A DNA stretch of 64,000 bases. It comes from Ramazzottius varieornatus (taxonomy: Eukaryota > Tardigrada > Eutardigrada > Parachela > Ramazzottiidae). Location of the stretch: positions 8,992,711 to 9,056,710 of the forward strand of contig BDGG01000001.1 in NCBI GenBank assembly GCA_001949185.1, read 5' to 3'. The notes beneath the pieces are model-generated. The model did not search any database. It saw nothing but the letters and a program-made list of their open reading frames with translations, and was not told the DNA's origin. The stretch's first letter is position 1; every line of letters begins with the position of its first letter. Below, one piece after another: positions 50,749-61,700 of this stretch. Position numbers and translations under genes: made by a program.

Positions 50749-53249
50749 ATGGATCTTCTCCCACCTACCGTCCTGAACTTCGCCTCGGATTCCAGCGATG
50801 ACGACGATGACGTTGTGGTAGTGGAGAGCGAGCGGAAGCGTCCGCGCCTGTCGGAAGCCGTCACTAGCGAAGTCTCGACCAGCGTCGCTCCCGTCAGCGT
50901 CTTGCCTCCCTCGACGCAAGGTGGAGGAGCCGATGTCGACGAGTGCATCATCTGCTATGACAGTATCACCGCCGAAGGTGAACACCGAGCTGCCTGTCTG
51001 AAATGTGGCCACATCTTTGGCGAGAAGTGCATTTCCAAGTGGCTGTTGGCTGCTGCAGCCAGCAGTGAACGTGATAAGCGCGTCTGTCCCCAGTGCAAAG
51101 CTCCGGCCAAGGTAACCGACATCCGAACACTGTATATTCGACGAACGTTCCGTGTGGCAGACAATTCCGAAGTTGAAGAGCTGAAGAAAGACCGCGACAA
51201 AGCACGCAGAGAGTTGTAAGTTGGGTACCGAGCACCTGCATACATTACTGTGGGTGGTACTTCAGGTCGTAAGTATGCAGGTTGGTTTCTCTTCCCTAAG
51301 CATTCTCTTGTGTTTTAGGCGTCGACTGGAAGAGGAAGATCGGATAAAGAACACCCGGTATGACATGACGGTACAGGAAAACAAGCGCCTAGTCAGCGAG
51401 AACCAGGCTTTGAGTAGGCTGCTTGATGAGTACAAAGCGCAAGCACGGGATGGAGGGGACGGATCATCCATGGCCGGTATGGGCGAGTCTTCCACCCATG
51501 CTCCTCCCGGTCAGGCTTCCAACAACCCGACCGTTCCCTCAATAAGACTGGCCCTACAACACGTTAAAGACTTCCAGTCCGCCACGGCGCGAGTCATGGC
51601 CCATTATCCGGCCATGAACATCCTCGTAGTCTCCCAAAAGCTCGAAGGTTCGATGGCGTGTCTCACTGCGCAACTACTTTTCTAACGTTATCTATCAATA
51701 CTGGTTCTTTGTTGCTTGTTGCAGGCAATACATTCGGACCGTTCTCCAATACGTCAGCCTTGCAGCTGGTCAGCTGTCACGATCTCAAGTCCTCCGACAT
51801 GTTCCACATCAACTGTCCCAAGTTGATTCGTGACATCTGCATCAACAACTCCGGAGGTTAGTGTTCAAGTGGTTGCATAATCAGCCCGATTCAAGTATTA
51901 GGTTCGGATCTTTGTAGGTACGGCTTTAGTGGGAGCCATGGATGGCTCCATCTGCTTGGTTGGTCTGCAGAACCGCGTGGTGGTGCAGCGTTACAAGGAA
52001 GAGTGTCCAGTGTGGAGTTGCGCTTTCAACCGCCACAACGCCTGCATCTTCTACTGCGGCTTGGCCAACGGTGCCGTCAGTGTCTTTGACACTCGTAACC
52101 TTTCTCAGGTTTGAGAATTTATTTATCCTCATACGGTAATTAGTGGAGATGCACTGTAGGATAATATGCTTCCTTCTTTGGTTCCAGCGCGTCTCACAGC
52201 TGAACGCTCGCGGTACACGCGCTCCCGTCTTTCACATGACGCATCTCTCCCGCCAGCCTTTGCACAAGTTCCCGCTGAACGGCCTGTGTGTGACCTCCTC
52301 GCTATCCAGCGGGTTCTACACGGGCAGCGACGCGTCGCTGAGTCAGAGTGATTACTACGACTTCAAGCAGGAAGGGCTGGCATATGCGGCAGCAACAGAC
52401 ATCCACGCACGAGTCATGGCTAGATCGTTCAGACCCGATACGACTTCCTCCATGTCAGCTTTACCTCCCGCACTTAATAACAGTATGTCGAAATCCGCCT
52501 AATTTCTGAACCTTGCGTTTCGTCTTTTCCCTTCGAACAAGTGGCGCACTGCTATTGTGAATCAACTTTTGGTATGCGCGGATTGACTTGGGTACGTGCG
52601 CCGCTTGATCGAGGCGCTAAGGTGCGCTTGTTGACCGGGGTAACACAGTGCATCACACGATCTAAGTTATCTGCGCCACTTGGTCGGGGTGGCGAAGTAC
52701 GCCTGTTGACCGGGGTGATGGAGTGCGTCACTTGATCTGGTGATGTTGCATTCCAATCAGCTGGCGCACTAGATTGTGGTGCAGGGCACTGGTCTTGCGC
52801 CAAGCCATCGGGGTGACTTTTTTGTTGCTGCTTTTTGCCGGTACTTAGAGATTGTTCACAGCGCTTTTTTCTTAGAGCCGACTGTTCGGCACTTTATCGG
52901 TCAACTAGACTACATCTCCTCGCCTCAAGACGGTCAGAACATCTCGACAAGCAGCGGCAGAGCGGTGGTCCTCAACGACTACTCGCAGATTCGCGAAGGA
53001 GCTGGTAGCCTACAGATGTCGCGAACTGCCTTGTTCATCCCTAATGGCGGAGACGAGCAGCTGTACTTCGCGGCGGCGGACAACTCGAAGAATGTGGTGC
53101 AGCTGTGGCATCACATGACCAATAATCGTCCGCAACATACAGTCAAAGTCAGCCATCCGGTCTACGATTTAACGGCTTTAGACTTTAATGGGCGAACGCA
53201 TTTAGCGGTGCTGATGGAGAAGAAGCTTCAAGTTTATTCTTGTGATTGA
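50749..53249 (+). CDS. RFWD3: E3 ubiquitin-protein ligase RFWD3 (RING plus WD domain)
   Basis: In vertebrates RFWD3 ubiquitinates RPA and RAD51 at stalled forks and damage sites. Exons 50749..51215, 51319..51647, 51725..51856, 51918..52108, 52188..52482, 52876..53249; phases fit; 595 residues (human about 770). An acidic stretch with DDDVVVVES looks like a SUMO-interaction motif (residues 18-28). The RING is at about 66-116: CIIC, CLKCGHIFGEKCISKWL, CPQC. A coiled coil follows (EVEELKKDRDKARREL, then LVSENQALSRLLDEYKAQ). The C-terminal half is the WD-like domain (GSICLVGLQNRVVVQRY, CPVWSCAFN, YCGLANGAVSVFDTRN) ending HLAVLMEKKLQVY, as in the family. The exon 2 donor (G|GTTCGA) is weak. An in-frame ATG at 50680 would add 23 residues. 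Intron 5 holds the CAAGTGGCGCAC repeats. Confidence 0.92.
52538..52760. repeat. Repeats of the CAAGTGGCGCAC / GTGCGCCACTTG family in RFWD3 intron 5
   Basis: CAAGTGGCGCAC lies at 52538-52549. A unit of about 70 bp (from about 52597) with TTGACCGGGGT and GTGCRTCAC is repeated from about 52671. Variants GTGCGCCGCTTGATC, TGCGCCACTTGGTC and GTGCGTCACTTGATC occur through the block. Confidence 0.7.
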
Positions 53250-53759
53250 TTTTGACCAGACGATGCTTTTTTGCCAAAGATGTGGTCTGTAGAAGTTAAT
53301 GGGAGGCCAAACGGTTTCTTGCTCATTGAAATATCATCCCTAAGTTGTGATCTCTTGCTCTTGTTGTTAACTCTTCCGTTACAGCGAACCGTTTCTCCGT
53401 TTTATCTCTTTACTTACGCTGGATTATGTAAAGATTTGATAACCTTTTTCTTTAACCAGTAAACAACCACCGATACCTATACGGCTATAGCGTCCACCGT
53501 GTCCAGTGTCGAACGACTCAACTCCAGCTGATACGCTATCATGGCTGTCAGGCTGTCACGACGTTATGTCATGTCATGTCATGTCATGAAGAAGAGCAGT
53601 GCGAATCATGACATACTAGTGCCTTCGTTGATTTTAATTTTTGAACTTTGAAGTCGTTTCCGGTTTGAGAACTTCGGATGCGCTGGAGTGTGGATGGAAG
53701 TATTCATCTGACTCTCGATGGTGTGCTGATTATCAAGTGCAAAGTGGAACGACCCAAGA
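53250..53759. other. Spacer between RFWD3 and mS26, with a short ATGTC microsatellite
   Basis: Four full ATGTC units plus ATG at 53566-53588. Otherwise 3' UTR of RFWD3 and promoter of mS26; nothing else recognised. Confidence 0.5.
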
Positions 53760-54835
53760 ATGTTACGCGTCTTGAGCGGAGTAGGTACAAGCTGCAAGTC
53801 GGGAGGTTATCCTTCCTCCGCGACATGCCTGCCCCAAGTCATCTTTCCCACTGTACTTTCTCCCACTTCTTCCCTTCTGGCATTATGGCCATCCGCCATC
53901 AATGTCGTCACTCAGCGCTGGAAGTATCGAGCAAGGAAGCTACCGGGTGCACCTAGATCCCGCAAGAAGCGCTACTACACTCGTGTCCCGACACCGCGCG
54001 TTCCCGAAGAAATGGCCGAACTCTTCTGGCGATACAGCCATTATCGGACGGAGATGCGCGCTCTGCGGTAAGCCGAAATCACCCTTGCAGGAACGAACGT
54101 GAGTGGTTTGTTGATGCGGTCTTTGTCGTAGGGAACATTTTGCCCAGTGGAAGTTGGAGAACCATCCGGCCGAAGCTGCACCAGCTTCTGTCGCCAGTAG
54201 TATACAGAACAGCCCAACTTTCACCATTGACGCAGAATTTGCAGAAGCTATCCGCTTCAACAATGAACTCAACGAGCGGAATGCAGCTAAGAGGTACCTG
54301 TTTGGCAGTGTTTGCTAAAGTGGGCCGTAGAATCGGCAGGCAAATTATTCTGTGAGTAAACGTTGGTTTGACGATGCGCTTCTTTGTGCTGCAGGAATGC
54401 GAGAAGAGAGCAGGAAATGGAGTTCCGTATGGTGGAAAGAAGGGACATTTTGATCCAGAAGCAAAATGAGGAGTTTGAAGAACAAGAAAAATACGAGGAG
54501 CTGATAGAGCGGAAGAAGGTAGCTGGCTTTAATACGAACATATCAAACGTGCGTCGACTGGGTGCTCAGTTCGCTCGTTTGTTTTGCAGCAAGTGGTGGC
54601 TAACTTGATTACTCCAGAGAACTTCAACGAACGTCTGGAGAACGCCATGGACAATCCTGTCGACTTCAACTTCTGCATTGGTCTCAATGGCAGGATGACC
54701 CGCGGAAGACCTGATCCTCTCAACAAGATCAACATGCACTTCGTTCCCAAAGATGAATTGTCGCAAACGCCACAAGAAAACCCAGCGGAAGATCGAGATA
54801 ACCTTGACAGACCAAATATGTCAGCTAAAATATAG
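53760..54835 (+). CDS. MRPS26: Mitochondrial small ribosomal subunit protein mS26
   Basis: Metazoan-specific protein of the mitochondrial 28S ribosomal subunit. Exons 53760..54067, 54132..54293, 54395..54518, 54590..54835; phases fit; 279 residues. The N-terminus (MLRVLSGVG) is like a mitochondrial presequence. A basic segment (RKLPGAPRSRKKRYYTRV) leads to ELFWRYSHYRTEMRALR, matching the ERYQHYRQTVRALR block of mS26. Long charged helices follow (RREQEMEFRMVERRD, QKQNEEFEEQEKYEELIERK), then NFNERLENAMDNPVDFNFCI, matching ENLEARVEAALD...YNWAI. Converges on GLRX5 with 35 bp between stop codons. Confidence 0.88.
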
Positions 54836-54870
54836 AGCATGAAAAGAATAAGACAAAACTAGATGAAGTT

Positions 54871-55527
54871 TCAGCTTTTAACGTTTGTGGAACTTGTCGA
54901 GGGTGTCGTTTCCTCCGTTGTATCTTTCGCTGCTGGAGGATCGGATATTTGTGATTCAATGCCGGCCTTGCGTAGTGTTTCTCCCAGCTCACCACTACGG
55001 TGCATCTGAATCATGATATCACAGCCGCCTATAAATTCTCCATCGAGGAACACTTGGGGAATAGTCGGCCATTTCGAGTAGGTCTTGATACCTGCAAAGT
55101 GATGTCGTCAGTCGCGCAGTGAAGCTCACATCCGTAAATTAGTCCCGCCTCGTATCTGCCTTTACTGCAGGTACAGTCCGGGCAAGATGTACGGTCCAAG
55201 AAGAGCGCGCGTTGGTAGCTTACCTTGTCTGATGCCTTCGTTCTGCAGGACGTTGACGGTATCAAAATCGTCTACGCCGTGCATTCGGAATATCTGAACC
55301 ACCGCGTTGGAAAAGCCGCATTGCGGTTGCTCCTTGGTTCCTTTCATAAATACCACGACTTTGCTCTTTTTGACCCGCTTGTCGATATCCTGGTGGATGT
55401 CGCTCTCGGATAAGTTTTGCGTCGTTCCGACTCCGCTGTCAGAACTGACCGCCATCAGCGCTGGACGTCCACTGTGAAGACTTCGTTGACCCTGTCGCAC
55501 CAGACATCGCTGCAATAGTCCCAACAT
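54871..55527 (-). CDS. GLRX5: Mitochondrial monothiol glutaredoxin 5
   Basis: Carries [2Fe-2S] clusters from the ISCU scaffold to apoproteins in the mitochondrial matrix. Exons 55527..55224 and 55091..54871; phase 1 junction; 174 residues. N-terminal presequence ([20 protein letters not shown]), then [20 protein letters not shown] with the monothiol CGFS active site at residue 70. [19 protein letters not shown] carries the glutathione-binding TIPQVF and GGCD motifs. A Ser/Thr-rich tail of about 25 residues extends beyond the usual end. Head to head with the SR gene (about 400 bp apart) and tail to tail with mS26. Confidence 0.95.
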
Positions 55528-55924
55528 TCTTGCTCCTCGGGACAGCAGATCCAGGTAACCGAGTTAAGAGATCGTCGAGAGTCGAGACGGAAAGGAAAGG
55601 CGCTGAAAATTTTCCCAAATTCCCAGTTGGTGAATCGATGACCTCATTGCAATAGATTAAATTCGACACCCGGAGTGGAAAAGTCTTGCCCACGGTCTAG
55701 AAGGGTGACCCGTACTTCGGCCCAATAGGCTAAAGGTGAAAGTTGTCACTTGTCAGCATCACATTTTCGACCTTCTGAAATCTGTGTTTTTTTTCCCCAG
55801 TTGGGCAGTTCCCAAGCAGATCTTGTTTGTCATCGTTTCCTGGAGTGTGGACAACTGAGGAACATACGGATCTTGTGTTTTGGGGGAGTGGAGACTGTAA
55901 GGAAGAGGGCTTGTGAGCAGAAGA

Positions 55925-58365
55925 ATGTCGACGACGGCGGCCAGCGGTGGCAAGGTATACTCCTTGTTCATCGGTCGAATTCCCAAGAATGTTCGTGTGC
56001 GGGAGCTGGAAGATGTTTTCTCACGGTACGGACCTTTGGCACGGTGCGACGTCAAGTACAGCGGTAAGGGAGATGACTGTGATTCTTGCTTGACATGTGT
56101 TGACCTTGCGCAATGGCCGACCGATGGCGTGGCATTGTCGGGGTGATTGATTGCCTTTGATTGGGAATTACTGATGGTTTGTTTTCGTGTTGCAGGAACG
56201 GGATCTGGTATGTAAATCTGCTCGACCAAAGTGCATTGAAGTTGGCTGATGGTTGACCAGTGTTTTTGGTTGCAGCGTTCGCCTTTGTGGACTATGAAGA
56301 CCGAAGAGATGCCGAGGTAAGACGACACTCGACGTTTGCTCTTTGCCGTCCTTCAATGCCTTCAACGGGGCTAGTTCAGTAGTTATTTGATTGGGACCAT
56401 GTCACCATGAGAATAGTGTAGGGGAAAGGTAATTATGTTGAGTGAGGAAAGAAGTATGGCACTGTCTGGGCCTGGGGAAGGGAAGTATGGCAGTGCACCT
56501 GAAGTATGTGGATTTTGTGGCTGGCAGCACGGCCTTGACAGGTAGCAGCAGCAATGACGACTTGCTGTCCTCCCCATGGCTGTCTGGTCGGGACGCGATG
56601 GAGCGCGGCAGCTTAGGGACGGGTCTTGTTAGTGGTGTAGCAGTAATGGAAAGACTTGCTAGTGGTAGAAGGATGTAAGAGTGGATGTTGGAAATTGGGT
56701 GGTGAGTGTGGTTGATGTATCTTTTTGTAGCTGTCATATCAGCGGATCAGCCATTTTCTTTCCGCTGCGTGTTCCGTACCATGGTGCCGTATCACTTCTT
56801 GACGCTCGCTACGTTTCTTCCATCGAAAAGTAATTGCCCCCTAAAAAGCCTTCCTTCTGAACCGAGCAGCCATTTGCCAGACCTTCCTTTTTCCAAGATA
56901 GCCTAAGCCCAAATTTACGTGTACCAACCAAGCCAATGTCCAAACTACTTGCCAGCCAAACTGACTCTGCTCTGCCTTGCCATGCCATACCCTACCCTGC
57001 CTCCGTTGCCAGTCCCACTGACAAACTCGTGGCAGGCAGGTATGTTCAACCCCCATGAAGCGATGGTTGACCGTTGTTTATGCAGGATGCCATCAAATTT
57101 GAGAATGGACGCGAACTGCACAACTACAACATTGTAGTCGAATGGGCCAAGAAGCCAACCAGACCTGGCGTAAGTCACTTTCTCAAACCTTCCCAACTGT
57201 CAATAGCTGGCATAGTTTCTCTGTAGTATGATCGTGACCGCGATGGCGGCGATGGTGGAGGTCGAGGTCGTGGAGGAAATGACTACCGTGGTGGCGGCAA
57301 CAGTTACGGCAGCCGCAGTGGCGGTGGTGGCGGAGGACGTGGTGGTTACGATGACCGACGAGGTGGCGGTGCAGACAGTTATGGCCGTGATCGACGCCGC
57401 AGAGACTCGTCCAGGGACCGCGATGACGACCGAGACCGACGAAGGTAACCATTCCAACCTCGACAAACGGAATTTGACAAGATTGTCTGTCCAATGAGCG
57501 CACCCTCTCAGCCAAACAGAGGAAGAACGTGCGCCACTTGACAAAAGCCAGTCTTGTCCACTTTGATCGTTTTTCCAAAGTGGCGCACTCTTCCAGTATA
57601 TCACTGAGCGCATGCGCCATCTATGGCTAACAATCTGGGAAAGCTTGTTTGGCCAGCTTCCATTTGGAAATGCATGAAGGATGTAAACTGTGCATTTGTC
57701 GTAGGCGCCGAAGTCGCAGCCGTAGTGGCGAAGAGGAGAAAGGGTCGTCGAAGCGACGACGCAGCGTCTCGCCTTCGCGCGAGGGGAAGAACGGAGAGAA
57801 GGGCAGCGCCAGTCCCGAAGTCAGAAAGGACAAGGACAGGTAAGAGCACTTGCCTTTGTAGGGGAAGGAAGACAATGACTGACGTGCATGGCGAAGAGCG
57901 AGAACCCTACCGTGTTGTGCCTATAGCGGTAACAAGGATTCCCCTCGCACTTCTGACTCTCCTTCACGTTCTTCACCCCTAATTCCAACTGACGATACAA
58001 ACAACACTGGGTACATACACAGTCTTCTCTCTTTCTCTCATTTCCTCTTCAGTCAAATCTGTACTGTATTTTCAACTAGAGGAATACTTGAGCGTTTGTG
58101 GCGGTGAGGTAGTTGACGATTTTCGTTTTGTAGGAAAGAGGCCAAGTCGGAGCGAGATGGCAGTGCCGACGTGGAACGATCTCGTGACAACGGCGACTCG
58201 CCCAAGAGAGAAAAGGATAACGAAGGGAGCAAGAATGGCGGCGGTGGAGGGAAGGAGGAGCGGTCGCCGTCGGTGGAGAACGGGCAGGATAACGAGCAGG
58301 AGGAGAAGGAGGTGGAGAGCCGCCACAGCCGCTCGCGCTCTCCCTCGCCCTCCCTATCCACATAG
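55925..58365 (+). CDS. Serine/arginine-rich splicing factor, one RRM, with microexon and cassette exon
   Basis: Pre-mRNA splicing regulator, nuclear. Exons 55925..56063, 56196..56207, 56276..56316, 57086..57169, 57227..57444, 57705..57839, 57927..58010, 58134..58365; phases fit; up to 314 residues. A single RRM: RNP2 SLFIGRI, RNP1 SAFAFVDYED, ending VVEWAKKP. A Gly/Arg/Asp-rich linker (GGGRGRGGNDYRGGG) and RS-like tails follow (RRRSRSRSGEEEKG, RHSRSRSPSPSLS). The 12-nt exon 2 encodes most of the loop just before RNP1 (GTGS). Exon 57927..58010 is 84 nt with the same phase on both sides, so it can be included or skipped without frame change. The fourth exon follows a 769-nt intron, the longest in the gene, a possible site of autoregulation. 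Which SRSF ortholog it is cannot be said. Confidence 0.9.
57529..57588. repeat. CAAGTGGCGCAC hairpin repeat in SR gene intron
   Basis: GTGCGCCACTTG at 57529-57540 and AAAGTGGCGCAC at 57577-57588 form a 60-bp inverted-repeat unit in the intron between exons 57227..57444 and 57705..57839. A further imperfect GAGCGCACC lies 30 bp upstream. Confidence 0.75.
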
Positions 58366-58705
58366 AGCAAGATCACTTTCACCTTAGACTCTCTCTCGTC
58401 AGCTTGCCATGTCGCAATGGCCATCTTACCTTTCTCTCTCATTGTCCTCTCTTGACATTCAACCCCGCATTAACCGACAAAACCTTCTTCCATACAAGTT
58501 ACGCCATCTTGTTTTTTGTTTTGATGAAATGAAACGTGGTAAAGTTGGTCCCGTCGTGCCTTCCTTGTGAAACCGATGTGGAAGGATGGCCGAACAGCCG
58601 ATTGCGTTTTTAATCTCTGAATTATTCTTTTGTTTTATAGATTGGAATTGTCATAGTAAGAGTGTCCTCGGCGAGTAAATGCAGGAGCAGATTGAAGATT
58701 GGTCA
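58366..58705. other. Spacer between the SR gene and the guanylyl cyclase (convergent)
   Basis: Holds the 3' UTRs of both genes; nothing further recognised. Confidence 0.4.
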
Positions 58706-61700
58706 CTAGTCTTCGTCACGGTCCAGGAAAAGACTGGCTTCGTACTTGGTCTGTAAGGTCTTGAGTTCCTTGTTGCCGTCTTCGCCGGTCAGCCAGTAGG
58801 TCGTCAAGGCGCCCTTACCCTTGACAAAAACTTCGCCGCGTTCTTCCGTCCGAAAGCTGCCGAAAGTCTCCAAGACATCCTTGGTGTAGGTGCTAATGTG
58901 AATCTTCTGGGCTGCAAGGGCAAAAAGTCGTCGTACCGTTCGACTTGTTGGTCACACTGTGTGGCTGTTTGGCATGACATTGTATCGACATTAGGTGCAT
59001 GGGGAAAGTCAGCTTACTCGTGCCAGTGGAGAGCATACGTTTGGTGATCTCGATGGTGTCTCCAAAAAGGGTGTAGCGTGGGATCATGCGACCGACGACG
59101 GCTGAAACACAAGGACCACTGTGAACGCCCATCTGCAGCTTGATGGGGTCGTTGGGTCGGTGGTGGAAGCGCAGCTCGCGGATGCGATATTGCAGCGTCA
59201 AGGCCAGCCGGCAAATTTCCCGAGCGTTGAGGATACCGTTGCGGTTGGGAACACCCGAGGCTACCTGTAAGCATAGCTTTGACATGCAACCCATGTCCAC
59301 TCTCGGTCGTATCGATGGAAGAAAACTCTGTGCTTGTATAAACTAGTTGCTCTGCTGCCTTGAAGGCAACAATTATTACCGTGATGAGGTCCAGTTCGCT
59401 GTCGATTTTGTGGCAGTCAAATCGCGAGACGGCCTTGTCGATAAAGAGGTTGTAGTCGTTGAGGACATCGATCAGTTGGTTGGGTGTACTGTCAGCCAAG
59501 ATGCGCTCAAACTGGGCAATCTGCACCAAGAGAATGGTGACAATTTCCATGGCTTCCGGCGAAATGTCTTGATGCTGCTTGAGCTTTTCCGCTACGTCCC
59601 TAAAAGAGAGGGGACATTTTAACAGGGGGCTGAATACTCTGATGCTTCTTTTCTTACTTTTGTAGGCAAGCGTGGATAACTTTTTCGGCTTGGAGTTTCT
59701 CCACCAGGATGTGCTTGCCCTTTTCCTCCACGACCGCTTGTAGTCGCGCATTCTGCTGCTCCATCTGCGTTAATAACATATCCATGATGGAGCCGCTGTC
59801 CTTGATATTCCTGCAGGGGCCTTCACCATGATTATACATGACTTGATATACTGCAGGTGATGCACATCTTACATGTTGGCGGCTGCTGCTTTAACACACT
59901 CCTTGATGGCGCTCAGCTTGGGTCTTTCTCGCGGGTTCTCCGACCAACACTTCTCGGCTAGCTCCATCAAGCTGCCATCGGCCAAGCCAACCATGTCTGG
60001 CGGGAAGAAGGGCCGCAAAGGCTTATCGTTCAGTCGTCTGCCGATGCGCAGGTACGTCGATATAGCTGCATCAAGCCAACCATTACTTCCCATCTCAGCG
60101 ACGTACCGGTACTGCATGATCTCTCTTTTGTCAAGTGGCGCACGCCTCCAGCCAACAGCATGGCAAACGTGCGTCACTTGGGAAAAGCAATCTGGTCAAG
60201 TTTGTTTACCCTTATCTCACTAACACTTGTGACATGTTGTCGTTGAGGGTTGCGCAGTGGCTGGCGCAAGGTGATGAACTTACCATCGTGGTCCAGGTCG
60301 GTATGCATGGAGTAGGGTGGGGCTCGTAGAATGACTTCCTGCAGAATGATGCCGTAGCTGTAGACGTCCAGCTCGGGGCCGTGGCGGACACTGCGGCTTG
60401 GTCCGTCGGTCAGCTCATTGTTGGACTGCACCAGCTCGGGGGCTTGCCATAGCTGACTCTCCAAGAATTTGGCATCTCGCTTGGCTAGCCATGACTCTAG
60501 CATGTTGTGGGAGAAGAAGCTGGGCAGGCCGTAGTCCGACAGCTTCATCAGGAAACGCCGGTCGATGTGACAACAGTCCGACGTCAGACGACCGTGATAA
60601 CCCACCTGCCAAATGCCCCAGCTGATCATGTCATATGGACAGTCTAAGGCTATATTGACTTGCCGCCGAGTTTTGCAGGTAAAGCAGTCCCTGCAGGATA
60701 TCTTCCAGGAAAGCGATGCGCATGGTCCATTCGAACTTTTGTGCCGGGTTATTAATGAGGTCTTGCAGGGTTCCTCGAGGGCAATATTCGTAGAGGACGA
60801 CGGTGGTGTCTTTGGCGATACAGGCCCCGGCAAAAATGCAGAGGTTGTCGTGCTCCAAGGCCCGCACCTGCCGAATCTCCCGCAGCACTTTACGGGACAT
60901 GAAGATGTGCTTCTTGTGGCTCCAGCGCACCGTGACAATGGCCTTGCGCCAAAAGCCTGCAATGGCCAGCTGATGTTACAGGGTCGAGGTCAAGGCTGTG
61001 TTAGTTAGTGGCTGCGCGACCGACCCGTATCGGAGCGCATGCCTTCACCACGCTTATATTGGGAGGCGCCACCAGAGTGGAAGGTGATGGCTGAGCGTCC
61101 GGCGCTATCACGGTTCATGCTGTAGCCGAAGCCGCCGTCGGCGCTATGAGCGCCCATACTCTGCCCATCGTTGAGGGCCGCGTTCTGCTCCAAGATGATG
61201 CCGGCCTTGACGGCCTTGTTCAGCTTGTCCTTGCGCGCCCGATACTCCTCGTCCGGGTGGACCACCATCAGGTCCTTGGCTTGAGCTAGCCATTCCCGCG
61301 TGATGCGCTTCTCTTCGCGCCGTTGACGGTATAAGAAGCAGCCGCTGGCCACCAACAGCATAGCTAGAGGGATCGACGTCGACAAACCCACCAACAGCTG
61401 CTTCATTTGCGCTGAAAGAAGGCCACAAGTTAACGTACGTACTGTCAGTTGGCGGGGGGAAGGCATGATGGCCTACCTTCCGAAGAGACGCATGATGGGT
61501 TGCTGGTGTCGCTTCCCAAATAACCACACAGAGGGACATTTAATGGCACTGCGCCACCTGGCCAGACAATTTCGTGGGTAATGTTCAACTTGTAGGTCGC
61601 CGAATTCCATTTGCCCACTCTCTACAAAAAGCATTAGTCAGTTTCTCCAGCAGTCCAGCCTCTTTATGTCTTTGGGCCTATAACCTGATAACTGCTCTTG

